The notes below the pieces were generated by a model. It made no database searches. It saw nothing but the letters and a program-made list of their open reading frames with translations, and had not been told where the DNA came from. The translations under genes were made by a program, and so were the position numbers. A stretch of 47,153 bases of DNA, taken from assembly GCA_020629695.1 (NCBI GenBank), contig JAHDCV010000012.1, forward strand, positions 14,271 to 61,423, in the 5' to 3' direction. This document shows, in pieces, positions 1-13,354 of the stretch; the first letter of the stretch is position 1, and every line of letters starts with the position of its first letter. The DNA comes from Acidimicrobiales bacterium. Lineage in GTDB: Bacteria > Actinomycetota > Acidimicrobiia > Acidimicrobiales > SZUA-35.

Positions 1-4
1 TCGA

Positions 5-4987
<4,983 letters not shown>

Positions 4988-4991
<4 letters not shown>

Positions 4992-6145
4992 GACGTCGTT
5001 TCGCGATCGGACAGGCCGAGCTCGCCCGTCGGCGCGTCGTCGACTCGGCCATCGATCGTCGCCGGCGCCAACGCCACGGTGCCGTCCCGCTCGACCCGTA
5101 CCACCGCATCGGGTCGAGTCGGCTCGGGAAGACCCGAGGCCGACGTGATCACGCTCTGCCCGGGTGGAAGATGGGCGAGGAGGGCCGCGGCACGATCGGG
5201 ATCGAGCTCGGACAACACATCGTCGAGCAGGAGCAGCGGGGCCTCACCGAGTCGGTCGGTGGCGAGCTGATGCGCGGCCAGCCGCATCGCCAGCGCGAGC
5301 GTGCGTTGTTCGCCCTGTGACGCCTCGGTCCGCGAGGCGAGACCGTCCAACCGGAGATCGAGTTCATCCCGATGAGGACCGATGAGGCTGACCCCCCGAC
5401 GAACGTCGTCGTCGCGGCCATCGACCAGCGCCTCGCCCAGGCTCCGAGCCGACCAGGAACGTTCGTAGCGAGCCTCGAGCGGCACGACCTCGCCGGCGAG
5501 AACGGCGTAACTCTGCTGCAGTCGTGGTCCGAGAATCGCGACGAGGCGTTCGCGCTCCTCCGTCAACTCACTCGCCAGCCCGGCGAGCTTGTCGTCCCAG
5601 ACGTCGAGCGTGATCGCCGCCGCTTCGTCGAGGCGCCCCTTGCATTGCTTGAGCAGTGCGTTGCGCTGCTTCAGGACGCGGTCCAGATCCGACTGCAGCG
5701 AGGCCGACCGGGGGTCCAACACCACCATCAGTTCGTCGAGGTAGCGGCGTCGTTCGGCCGGTCCGTCCTTGACCATCGCGAGGTCGTCCGGCGCGAAGAC
5801 CATGACCCGGAGTGCACCGAGCAGATCCTGCGTGCGTTGCACTCGCTGTCGATTCACCTGCACCCGCGTCCGACCTTGACGCGACAGCGCCACCTCGATC
5901 AAGACATCGCGCTCGTCCCGCACACCCTCGGCTCGGATGATCGCCTCGGAGGCACCACGTCGGATCAAGCTCTCCGTCGGAGCTCCGCGAAAGGACCGCA
6001 ACGTGGACAGCAGCGCGATCGCCTCGAGCAGATTGGTCTTCCCGACGCCGTTGTCACCGAGGACAGCCGTCAAGCCGAGATCGAGCTCGATCTCGAGCGA
6101 TTCGTGACTGCGGAAGTCCTGCAGCCAGACCCGCCGGAGCTGCAC
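4988..6145 (-). CDS. recF: DNA replication/repair protein RecF
   Basis: SMC-like ABC ATPase of 385 residues that helps load RecA at single-strand gaps with RecO and RecR. The N-terminus shows LRRVWLQDFRSHESLEIELD and the Walker A motif GDNGVGKTNLL (about 31-41). A helical coiled-coil arm lies in the middle. Signature and Walker B motifs are at the C-terminal end (SQGEQRTLALAM, then LLLLDDVLSELD). It starts with GTG, 13 bases after the dnaN stop, and its stop overlaps the dciA start, so dnaN-recF-dciA-gyrB-gyrA probably form one operon. Confidence 0.97.
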
Positions 6146-6158
6146 GTCGTCCGGTACC

Positions 6159-7250
6159 TCAGGAGAAACGAACGGGCATCAGCAGGTACAGGAAGTCGTC
6201 GACACCGACCGCCCGGACCAGTGCCGGCTTGAGTTCGTCGATCGTCGAGAGGGTGACCAGATCACCCGGGGCGACCTCGAGCCCTTCCAGCAGGTACTGC
6301 GGATTGAACGCCACGGTCAGGTCGTTGCCCTCATAGGTCGCCTCGACCTGTTCCCGCGCCGTACCCACGTCCTGGGTGACGGCGACCAGCTCGAGACCGT
6401 CAGCGGACATGTCGAGCCGCACCGGTGTGGCCTCACGAGCGAGCAACTTCACACGGCGCAGCGCATCGAGCAACTCCTCGCGGTTCAGCGTGAGGGTGTT
6501 GGGATGCGATGCCGGGATGAGCCCGCGGTAGTTCGGGAAGTCACCTTCGATCAGGCGGGTCACGACACGGATGTCACCGACCTCGAACGAGGCCTCACGT
6601 TCGCCCAGTCGAACCATCACATCGGCGCCGCCGGAGAGGATCCGATTCAGTTCCTGGAGTGCCTTACGCGGGATCAACACGCTCTGCCCGTCGGAGAGGA
6701 CGAAGGCGTTGTCGAGATCCCGGACGGCCAGTCGATAGGAATCGGTCGCCACGAGCCGGAGGCCACCGTCCTCGGCGGCGACCAACACACCGGTGAGGAT
6801 CGGGCGGGAGTCGTCGGTCGACGCGGCCGGAATGACCTGGCCCAGCGAACCGGCGAGATCGTCGGCGCCGATCGTGACCGCCTCGACGTCGAGTTCGGCC
6901 AATCGGGGGAAGTCGTCCCCGGCGATCAACCGGATCGCGAACTCGCTTCGGCCGGCGGAGATCTTCAACTCGTCCTCGACGGCAGCGAATGACACCGCGC
7001 CGGGCTCGAGAGCTTTCACGATGTCGGCGGCCAGCCGAGCGGGAATGACGACGACACCGTCGGTCTCTCCCGACACGGTGATGCCGACGCTGATGGTCAG
7101 ATCGATGTCACTGCCGGTCAGCTCGAGGCGGTCTCCGGTGAGCGCGGCACGCACGCCGGAGAGCCCCGGCTGAGTACCACGACCACCGACGGCACGTCCG
7201 GCAGTGGCGAGGGCATCGACGAGCACGTCTCGTTCGCAGCGGAACTTCAC
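6159..7250 (-). CDS. dnaN: DNA polymerase III beta sliding clamp
   Basis: Processivity clamp of 363 residues that forms a ring around DNA and tethers polymerase III. The start MKFRCERDVLVDALATAGRA is on a GTG codon and the C-terminus FLYLLMPVRFS is typical of the family. Three successive clamp folds of about 120 residues fit the length. It lies downstream of dnaA on the same strand, separated by a 280-base gap that holds DnaA-box-like sequences, the classical actinobacterial arrangement around oriC. Confidence 0.98.
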   Translation of the reverse strand: MKFRCERDVLVDALATAGRAVGGRGTQPGLSGVRAALTGDRLELTGSDIDLTISVGITVSGETDGVVVIPARLAADIVKALEPGAVSFAAVEDELKISAGRSEFAIRLIAGDDFPRLAELDVEAVTIGADDLAGSLGQVIPAASTDDSRPILTGVLVAAEDGGLRLVATDSYRLAVRDLDNAFVLSDGQSVLIPRKALQELNRILSGGADVMVRLGEREASFEVGDIRVVTRLIEGDFPNYRGLIPASHPNTLTLNREELLDALRRVKLLAREATPVRLDMSADGLELVAVTQDVGTAREQVEATYEGNDLTVAFNPQYLLEGLEVAPGDLVTLSTIDELKPALVRAVGVDDFLYLLMPVRFS

Positions 7251-7530
7251 GGTTGTTGCTCCTGGTTCACGGTGGTGTGTTGGCGGGTTGTCCGCAACGA
7301 CCCCATCAAGCCTTTTGACAAAAGCAGTTGAGGTAGTAGGTCCTGTGGATTGTGGACGACGAGACGTCGTCCCAGCGTGATGGCGATGTCATTGTCCACG
7401 ACTTCGGTGGATGATCCCCAGTCGGGTCGGTGGACGAACGGATCGGTTGGGGATGACCGGACGACTGTCCCCAGACGAGTCGATCCCGTCCCCAAGCCCG
7501 TCCCCGGTGCACCAACACGGTTGTCCACAG
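7251..7530. other. Candidate oriC: dnaN-dnaA intergenic region
   Basis: Non-coding gap of 280 bases. It holds one perfect actinobacterial DnaA box TTGTCCACA (7521-7529) and one-mismatch copies TTGTCCGCA (7288-7296), TTGTCCACG (7392-7400) and, on the other strand, TCGTCCACA (7351-7359). It also contains a relatively AT-rich patch (about 7306-7340) with the inverted repeat CTTTTG-A-CAAAAG (7312-7324), a plausible unwinding site. Several GTCCCCA-type variants (near 7414, 7466, 7489 and 7534) may be weak boxes. No gene fits here. Its position between dnaA and dnaN is that of oriC in Streptomyces and mycobacteria. Origin activity is inferred. Confidence 0.7.
7521..7529 (+). promoter_or_regulatory. 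DnaA box (perfect TTGTCCACA)
   Basis: Exact match to the actinobacterial DnaA-box consensus, just past the 3' end of dnaA within the candidate oriC. Confidence 0.75.
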
Positions 7531-8919
7531 TCAGTCCCCAGCTTTCGCCGCGGCCCGGACGGCCTTCTCGAGGGAGTTGACCTGGTCGTAGATCTGTGGT
7601 CGCTCCTGCATCAGGGCCGCGATCTTGTCGCAGGCGTGCATCACGGTGGTGTGATCCCGACCGCCGAACTCCCGCCCGATGGTGGGGAAGCTGTGCTCGG
7701 TGAGCTGGCGGGCCTGATACATCGCGATCTGGCGGGCGGTCACGAGAGGCCGCCGGCGGGACTTCCCGACGAGCTCGGTGACCTCGAAGCCGAACTGTTC
7801 GGCCGTCGCCTCGAGGATCATCGACACCGTGATCGGACGGGGCTGGCGATCGGCGATGAAATCCCACAGGACACGCTCGGCGAGCTGTTCGGTCATCGCC
7901 TCGTTGTTGAGATTGGCGAAGGCGGTGACCTTGTTCAGGGCGCCTTCGAGCTCGCGGATGTTCGTGGTGATGTGGGTGGCGATGAAGCTCGCCACCTCGG
8001 TCGGGAGGAAGTAGCCGTCCCGTTCGGCCTTGGTCTGCAGGATGGCCATGCGGGTCTCGACGTCGGGCGGCTGGATGTCGGTCTGCAGGCCCATCATGAA
8101 GCGGCTACGGAGGCGGTCCTCGAGGGTCGGGATCGCATCGGGCTGCCGGTCGGACGAGAGCACGATCTGTGAGTTCGACGCATAGAGGTCGTTGAACGTG
8201 TGGAAGAACTCCTCCTGGAGGCCCTCCCGTCCGGCGATGAACTGGATGTCGTCGACGAGCAGGACGTCGATCCCTCGATAGCGCCGCTTGAAGTCGTCCT
8301 GGGTGTTGGTCCGGATCGAGGTCACCAGCTCGTTCAGGAATGTCTCGGTCGACACGTACAGCACCCGCAGGTTGGGGTACACGTCGTTGACGTAGCGCGC
8401 GATCGCTCGGAGCAGGTGCGTCTTGCCGAGGCCGGCGCCGCCGTAGATGAACAGCGGGTTGTACGAACCACCCGGTCGTTCGGCGACCGAGAGTGCGGCC
8501 GCGTGGGCGAAGCGGTTCGACGGCCCGATCACGAACCCGTCGAAGCTGTATCGGTGATCTCCGGCGGCGGGTGGTGGTGTGGTGGCTGCGGTCGTCTCCA
8601 GCTCGGCCGGGCTGACGGCCGGGGTCGGCTCGCCCTCGAGGTCGAACAACGTGGTCGGCAGCAACTCGAGTGAGAAGCGCATCGGGCGACCCGCCGCCTC
8701 GCTCACGACGCCCTGGACGAGTGGTCCGTAGCGGCCCTCGATGCGATCCCGGGCGATGCCGTTGGGAACGCCGAGCACCAGTTCGTCGGCGTCGTCGATG
8801 CGCATCGCCGTCACCGAGGCGAACGTCGACTGCCATGTCCCGTCGGCGACTTCGACGCGGAGAACGGCGGAAGCGTCGGCCCAGAGGCGCTCTGCGTTCT
8901 CGCTGCCGCTCAGCGACAT
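7531..8919 (-). CDS. dnaA: Chromosomal replication initiator DnaA
   Basis: AAA+ initiator that binds DnaA boxes and melts oriC. From the chosen ATG the product has 462 residues. Domain I (SENAERLWADASAVLRVEV...) is followed by a short linker, the AAA+ core with Walker A GGAGLGKTHLL and Walker B LLVDDIQFIAGRE, and domain IV with the signature GGRDHTTVMHACDKI that contacts the DnaA box. The frame stays open to a GTG at 8967, but that start lies inside a DnaA box (8960-8968) and would add 16 atypical residues, so the ATG at 8919 is preferred. Neither start has a strong Shine-Dalgarno sequence. Confidence 0.97.
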   Translation of the reverse strand: MSLSGSENAERLWADASAVLRVEVADGTWQSTFASVTAMRIDDADELVLGVPNGIARDRIEGRYGPLVQGVVSEAAGRPMRFSLELLPTTLFDLEGEPTPAVSPAELETTAATTPPPAAGDHRYSFDGFVIGPSNRFAHAAALSVAERPGGSYNPLFIYGGAGLGKTHLLRAIARYVNDVYPNLRVLYVSTETFLNELVTSIRTNTQDDFKRRYRGIDVLLVDDIQFIAGREGLQEEFFHTFNDLYASNSQIVLSSDRQPDAIPTLEDRLRSRFMMGLQTDIQPPDVETRMAILQTKAERDGYFLPTEVASFIATHITTNIRELEGALNKVTAFANLNNEAMTEQLAERVLWDFIADRQPRPITVSMILEATAEQFGFEVTELVGKSRRRPLVTARQIAMYQARQLTEHSFPTIGREFGGRDHTTVMHACDKIAALMQERPQIYDQVNSLEKAVRAAAKAGD

Positions 8920-8947
8920 GGGTCCGACATGCCGTTCGATCTCCCCA

Positions 8948-8968
8948 ACATCCACAAGGTTGTCCACA
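8948..8968 (+). promoter_or_regulatory. DnaA boxes upstream of dnaA
   Basis: A perfect TTGTCCACA (8960-8968) sits within the larger inverted arrangement GGTTGTCCACAACC, with a degenerate ACATCCACA (8948-8956) next to it. They lie about 30-50 bases upstream of the dnaA ATG, where they could mediate dnaA autoregulation. A weaker reverse-oriented box (TTTTCCACA on the minus strand) is at 9062-9070. The 8920-9212 gap is the point where transcription direction switches. No other feature was seen in it. Confidence 0.6.
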
Positions 8969-9212
8969 ACCCAGGTCTGCTGTTTTCCGCTCGTGTGGCC
9001 GATTGACGGAGCAACCGGGGAGGCGACGGTAGCGCTGCCGTGGGGTCGAGCAAACCGAACCTGTGGAAAAGCCTGGTTGTCCGTCTGACGAAGCGCCCGT
9101 TAGCCTCACCCTGCGCGTCCTGTTCGCCACGCTTCGGCCCCAGGATGATGCGAGTCGAATGCGGACGCCCTTCCCGGCGGATCCGCTGCCGGAGAGGCCC
9201 GAGGAGTCCCCC

Positions 9213-9350
9213 GTGAGCAAGCGCACCTTCCAGCCCAACACCCGTAAGCGTGCCAACAAGCACGGCTTCCGTTCGCGGATGTCCACGAGCGGTGGCCGCT
9301 CGGTGCTGCGCTCGCGCCGCCTCAAGGGCCGCAAGCGCCTCAGCGCTTGA
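9213..9350 (+). CDS. rpmH: 50S ribosomal protein bL34
   Basis: Ribosomal protein of 45 residues, very basic, with the family pattern [21 protein letters not shown] and the end [11 protein letters not shown]. The GTG start at 9213 follows a GAGGAG ribosome-binding site (9201-9206). Longer upstream-extended readings of the frame have no family support. It is the first gene of the rightward run, divergent from dnaA. Confidence 0.97.
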   Translation: MSKRTFQPNTRKRANKHGFRSRMSTSGGRSVLRSRRLKGRKRLSA

Positions 9351-9679
9351 TTCATCGCGTCCGGCACCGCCGCACGTTCGAACTCCTCCGCCGCGACGGT
9401 CGCCGTCGCCGCGGCGCGATCGTGTCGGTGACCTATCTCCCGATGGATCTTCCCGCCCCGCAACTCGCCTTCGCCGTTCCGACGTCGTTCGGAACGGCGG
9501 TCGAGCGCCAACGCGCTCGACGCCGTTGCCGCGCCGCATTCCGAGCGGCGTGGTCGGGTGACGGCCCGGCCCCGGTCGGCGTCTACCTCGTCCGGCCTGG
9601 TCGGCGGTCGCTGACGGCCCCCTTCGAGTCGGTGTGCGTCGACATCGAACAGATGTTCGAATCCTTGGCGGAGGCCTGA
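9347..9679 (+). CDS. rnpA: Ribonuclease P protein component
   Basis: Protein subunit of RNase P, which trims the 5' leader of pre-tRNAs. 110 residues. It starts with TTG, overlapping the rpmH stop by four bases (TTGA), so translation is probably coupled. The family's basic RNR-type motif appears as [16 protein letters not shown] (about 51-66), preceded by [12 protein letters not shown]. Start choice is limited because the frame has no ATG or GTG near the conserved N-terminal [14 protein letters not shown]. Confidence 0.93.
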   Translation: MIHRVRHRRTFELLRRDGRRRRGAIVSVTYLPMDLPAPQLAFAVPTSFGTAVERQRARRRCRAAFRAAWSGDGPAPVGVYLVRPGRRSLTAPFESVCVDIEQMFESLAEA

Positions 9680-9900
9680 TGCGCCCCGCCGTCCTTTGGC
9701 TGATCGGTTTGTACCGAGCGAGCCGAGGCGGCGGTCCCCGTCGTTGTCGTTACGTGCCGAGTTGCTCCTCCTATGCAGAGGAGGCCATCGAGCGGTACGG
9801 CGTTGCGAGAGGTGGATGGATGTCCATCCGCCGACTCGGCCGCTGTCATCCGCTCGGCGGACACGGTGCCGACCCCGTTCCCGACCTGGAGGTCTGCTGA
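9679..9900 (+). CDS. yidD: Membrane protein insertion efficiency factor YidD
   Basis: Small protein of 73 residues with the family's cysteine pattern [19 protein letters not shown] and a second conserved block [17 protein letters not shown]. The ATG overlaps the rnpA stop by one base (TGATG). YidD acts at the membrane beside YidC in protein insertion. The yidC gene follows after three bases, completing the conserved rpmH-rnpA-yidD-yidC order. Confidence 0.95.
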   Translation: MRPAVLWLIGLYRASRGGGPRRCRYVPSCSSYAEEAIERYGVARGGWMSIRRLGRCHPLGGHGADPVPDLEVC

Positions 9901-9903
9901 CCC

Positions 9904-11013
9904 ATGTTCGACGCAATCGCCCGAGTGCTTTCGGGTATCTATGCGCTGCCGGCCGTCGGCGGTTCGTATGGCTTCGCCATCGTGCTGCTCACGCTGCTGG
10001 TGATGGTGGTGCTGATGCCACTCACGCTGCGTGCGACGAAGTCGACGATCAAGATGCAGCAGGTCCAGCCCGAACTCAAGCGGATCCAGAAGGAGTTCAA
10101 GGGCGACCGGGAAGAGATGAACCGTGAGATGATGGCGCTGTACCAGCGTGAAGGCATCAACCCGGTGGGTGGCTGTGTCCCGATGCTCGCACAGCTGCCG
10201 GTGTTCCTGGTGCTGTTCAACGTGCTCCGTGGCCTGACCCGGCGACGTGAGGATCTCAGCTATTTCGAGCTGGCCACGGTCGTGACCGGCGCCGATGGTG
10301 AGAGTGGGCGGATCTTCGAACCCAGGTACCTCGAGACCGATTCGGCGATGTATCAGGATCTCATCCAGACCGATGAGATGCCGTTCGGCCCCATCGATCT
10401 GGCCCTCCAGGCGTGGGACGTCCTCCAGACCGACTTCGTCAAGGCGCTCCCCTACATCGTGCTGATCGCCGCCGTCGTCGGCACCAGCTACTACCAGCAG
10501 CGTCAGATCCAGGCTCGGCGAAACAGCGACGAGCCGATGTCGGACGTGATGCGCCAGCAGCAGGCGATTCTCAAGTTCCTTCCGCTGATGACCGGCGTCT
10601 GGTCCTTCGCCTTTCCGGCCGGCCTCGTCATCTACTGGTTCACCTCGAACCTGTTCCGGATCGGCCAGCAGTCGTACATCACACGGCAGATCTACAACAA
10701 GACCGAGATCCCGCCGTCGAGCGGTGGCGGTCTCGCCGGACTCAAGGACGAGCTCCCCAGCCCCAAACGGGCCAAGGAGGAGATGAAGGACGCCGACGAT
10801 TCCTCGTCGACGAAGACCTCGGCGAAAGCCAAGGACAACAAGCGCGATGCTTCGGACGCCTCTGCGTCCTCCGACCGCAAACAGCGGTGGGAAGACCGGA
10901 AGAAGAAGGCCGAAGCAACGCGGCGCCAGAACACGCCCAAGCCGTCGTCCGGTCGGACGACGCCGAAGGGCACCACGGCGCGTCCCAGCAACAAGAAGAA
11001 GCGAAAGCGATAA
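9904..11013 (+). CDS. yidC: Membrane protein insertase YidC/Oxa1
   Basis: Insertase of 369 residues. The first membrane segment (about 17-37, GGSYGFAIVLLTLLVMVVLMP) is followed by the cytoplasmic helical hairpin (TIKMQQVQPELKRIQKEFKG) and the conserved GCVPMLAQLPVFLVLFNVLRG. Further membrane segments follow near 185-200 and 225-250 (LPLMTGVWSFAFPAGLVIYW). The tail after about residue 270 is about 100 residues of mixed charge ending in KKKRKR, as in actinobacterial YidC proteins where basic tails can contact the ribosome. The short N-terminus lacks the large periplasmic domain of proteobacterial YidC. Confidence 0.96.
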   Translation: MFDAIARVLSGIYALPAVGGSYGFAIVLLTLLVMVVLMPLTLRATKSTIKMQQVQPELKRIQKEFKGDREEMNREMMALYQREGINPVGGCVPMLAQLPVFLVLFNVLRGLTRRREDLSYFELATVVTGADGESGRIFEPRYLETDSAMYQDLIQTDEMPFGPIDLALQAWDVLQTDFVKALPYIVLIAAVVGTSYYQQRQIQARRNSDEPMSDVMRQQQAILKFLPLMTGVWSFAFPAGLVIYWFTSNLFRIGQQSYITRQIYNKTEIPPSSGGGLAGLKDELPSPKRAKEEMKDADDSSSTKTSAKAKDNKRDASDASASSDRKQRWEDRKKKAEATRRQNTPKPSSGRTTPKGTTARPSNKKKRKR

Positions 11014-11016
11014 CGC

Positions 11017-11835
11017 ATGGAGTGGATCGAAACCACCGCAGACACGGTCCCCGCGGCCATCGACCTCGTTCTCGACAACCTCGGTGTCGACGAGCGCGAG
11101 GCCGACATCGAGGTGCTCGAGGAGCCCAAGACCGGCCTGTTCGGCCGGGTCAAGGGTCAAGCCCGCGTTCGCGCGCGGGTCAAGCCGAAGGCACCACGGC
11201 CGAAGCAGGAGCGCCGCGATCGAAAGCGCTCCTCGGGGAAGAAGAAGCCCAACGGAGGCGGCGGCAACAAGCAGGGCGGTGACTCCTCGGAGTCCAAGCC
11301 CCAGCAGCGCCAGGCTGCCGCGGCCAGCACACCCAAGGAGGACCGGCCCCGCCGGGAGAAGAAGCCGGCTGCACCGGACAAGACCGACGCTGAGCTCGCG
11401 GGCGAGGTGAACGAGTTCCTGACCGGTCTCGTTGCCGCCTTCGGTCTCGACGGTGACGTCGAGGTGACGCCGGTCGATGGCGACCTCGAGGCAACCATCT
11501 CCGGACAGCACGGCGTGCTGGTCGGACCGAAGGGCCGCACACTCGACGCGATCCAGGAACTCAGCCGGGTGACGATCCAGAAGGCGTCGACTTCGACGGC
11601 TCGGGTTCGCATCGACGTCGGCGACTACCGGGAGCGGCGTCGTGCTGCGCTCGTCGCCCTCGCTGAGGATGTGGCCGGCCGCGTGACTGACTCAGGGACG
11701 CCGTTGGCGCTTCAGCCGATGACTTCGGTTGACCGCAAGGTCGTCCATGATGCTCTCGCAGCGATCGAAGGCGTCGCCTCCCGGTCCGACGGTGAGGATC
11801 CGTACCGTCGAATCGTCGTCGAGGTGGCATCCTGA
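11017..11835 (+). CDS. jag: Jag/KhpB RNA-binding protein (Jag_N-KH-R3H)
   Basis: RNA-binding protein of 272 residues. The Jag N-terminal domain occupies about 1-50 (EWIETTADTVPAAIDLVLDN, then KTGLFGRVKG). A long Lys/Arg/Gly-rich linker runs from about 55 to 125. The KH domain follows with a GxxG loop in GPKGRTLDAIQEL. The R3H domain at the C-terminus begins with YRERRRAALVALAEDVA. It lies three bases after yidC. In Firmicutes and Actinobacteria these proteins act with KhpA in RNA binding linked to cell envelope growth. Cellular role here is inferred from the family. Confidence 0.94.
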   Translation: MEWIETTADTVPAAIDLVLDNLGVDEREADIEVLEEPKTGLFGRVKGQARVRARVKPKAPRPKQERRDRKRSSGKKKPNGGGGNKQGGDSSESKPQQRQAAAASTPKEDRPRREKKPAAPDKTDAELAGEVNEFLTGLVAAFGLDGDVEVTPVDGDLEATISGQHGVLVGPKGRTLDAIQELSRVTIQKASTSTARVRIDVGDYRERRRAALVALAEDVAGRVTDSGTPLALQPMTSVDRKVVHDALAAIEGVASRSDGEDPYRRIVVEVAS

Positions 11836-11839
11836 TCGT

Positions 11840-12445
11840 GTGAACGATCAACTGCAGAGGGTTCTCGATCGAGCCCGGACCCTGGGCTTCCTGGGTCCGG
11901 GCTCGATCGCGTCTCAGCACGAACATGCGCAGCGATTTCTCGAGGGCGTGCCAGAGGACGCTGCCATCCTCGATCTCGGCTCTGGTGGCGGGCTACCCGG
12001 CCTTGTCATCGCAACCGAACGACCCCGAACCTCCGGCGTGCTTTTCGACGGAATGGAGAAGCGAACGACGTTCCTCTCCTGGGCGCTCAGGGAGCTCGGT
12101 GTGGTCGACTGGAGTGTCGAGCGTGGCCGCGCCGAGGAGAGCGACGTCCAGCAGCGGTGGCGCGGACACTTTGATGTCGTCACAGCGAGAGGCTTCGGTC
12201 CACCGTCCGCCACCCTCGAGTGTGCGATCGGCCTGATTCGACCGGGCGGTGTTCTCCTGATCTCCGAGCCGCCGGTACGGAGAACATGGCCGACCGACAC
12301 GCTCGGCGGCCTGGGCTTCTCCGTCGACACCACGTTGCCCGGGCTCGTCGCCATCCGTGCGGATGCCCCGAATGATCCACCTCTCCCCCGCACATGGAAA
12401 CGTCAGCTGGCCTCGCCGAGGTTCGAAATCATCGATGCGTCGTGA
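11840..12445 (+). CDS. rsmG: 16S rRNA (guanine527-N7)-methyltransferase RsmG
   Basis: SAM-dependent methyltransferase of 201 residues that modifies G527 of 16S rRNA; its loss gives low-level streptomycin resistance in other bacteria. The SAM-binding motif is DLGSGGGLPGLVIA (about 45-58), with RGFG after the beta-4 strand (DVVTARGFGPP). The GTG start at 11840 lies four bases after the jag stop. An overlapping out-of-frame GTG at 11838 was not used. The frame also reads open upstream into jag, which is a shadow. Confidence 0.92.
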   Translation: MNDQLQRVLDRARTLGFLGPGSIASQHEHAQRFLEGVPEDAAILDLGSGGGLPGLVIATERPRTSGVLFDGMEKRTTFLSWALRELGVVDWSVERGRAEESDVQQRWRGHFDVVTARGFGPPSATLECAIGLIRPGGVLLISEPPVRRTWPTDTLGGLGFSVDTTLPGLVAIRADAPNDPPLPRTWKRQLASPRFEIIDAS

Positions 12446-12459
12446 GATGTCGTCGGCTT

Positions 12460-12475
12460 CGTTTCACGTGAAACA
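12460..12475. promoter_or_regulatory. parS centromere site
   Basis: The 14-base perfect palindrome GTTTCACGTGAAAC (12461-12474) followed by A matches 15 of the 16 positions of the bacterial parS consensus TGTTTCACGTGAAACA. It lies in the rsmG-parA gap, about 85 bases upstream of the parA start, where it would nucleate ParB. It is the only full match noticed in the window. Confidence 0.95.
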
Positions 12476-12559
12476 CTCCTCCGGGTCGTTGCGTCACGCC
12501 GCTGACCTGGCCAAACTGTCTCTCCGGGTGCCATACCCGAGTCCAGGAGGACCGAAGTG

Positions 12560-13354
12560 ATGGATGATCCCTCGATCCCGGCGCAGCCTGCTGCCGCAGG
12601 GGCACGCATCATTGCCGTGGCCAATCAGAAGGGCGGCGTCGGGAAGACGACGACGACAGTGAATCTCGCTGCGGCGGCAGCGGAGCTCGGCCAGCGTGTT
12701 CTGATCGTGGACCTCGACCCACAGGGAAATGCGAGTACGGGTCTGGGGATCAACCCGCGGAGCCTGGAAGCGTCGATGTACGACGTCCTGCTGCACGATG
12801 TGCCGCTCGACGATGCGATCGAAGCCGCCGCGGTGAAGGGACTCTTCGTCGCACCAGCGAACCTCGACCTCGCAGGAGCGGAGATCGAGCTCGTCCCCGC
12901 CTTCAGCCGGGAGATGCGTCTTAAGAACGCCATCAACACGGTGATCGACGACTATGACCTCGTTCTCATCGACTGCCCGCCGTCGTTGGGACTCCTCACG
13001 GTGAATGCGTTGACCGCGGCGACTGAGGTTCTCGTGCCGATCCAATGCGAGTACTACGCACTCGAAGGCCTCGGACAGTTGCTCCGCAACATCGATCTGG
13101 TGAAGCGGAATCTGAACGAGTCGCTGGAGGTGGGAGCGATCGTCTTGGTCATGTTCGACGCCCGCACCAAGCTCGCAGGCCAGGTGGCCGCGGAGGTCCG
13201 CGAACACTTCGGCGACACCGTCTGTCGGACGGTGATTCCGCGAACCGTGCGATTGTCCGAGGCCCCGTCCTTCGGCCAGCCGATCACGGTCTTCGACCCT
13301 GTCTCCCGCGGCGCCATCGCCTACCGTGAGCTCGCACGGGAGGTGGTCGGATGA
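12560..13354 (+). CDS. parA: Chromosome partitioning ATPase ParA
   Basis: Deviant-Walker ATPase of 264 residues that moves ParB-parS complexes. The Walker A motif is KGGVGKTTTT (24-33), Walker A' is VDLDPQGNASTG, and Walker B is LVLIDCPPSLG. An AGGAGG ribosome-binding site (12545-12550) sits nine bases before the ATG at 12560. An in-frame GTG directly before it (12557) is less well spaced. The stop overlaps the parB start (ATGA). parS upstream and parB downstream make the function clear. Confidence 0.97.
   Translation: MDDPSIPAQPAAAGARIIAVANQKGGVGKTTTTVNLAAAAAELGQRVLIVDLDPQGNASTGLGINPRSLEASMYDVLLHDVPLDDAIEAAAVKGLFVAPANLDLAGAEIELVPAFSREMRLKNAINTVIDDYDLVLIDCPPSLGLLTVNALTAATEVLVPIQCEYYALEGLGQLLRNIDLVKRNLNESLEVGAIVLVMFDARTKLAGQVAAEVREHFGDTVCRTVIPRTVRLSEAPSFGQPITVFDPVSRGAIAYRELAREVVG

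Noticed and set aside
9583-11511. Open frame of 642 codons on the minus strand opposite yidD, yidC and jag
   Set aside because: Leu/Arg-rich shadow; the plus-strand genes are clear family members in conserved order.
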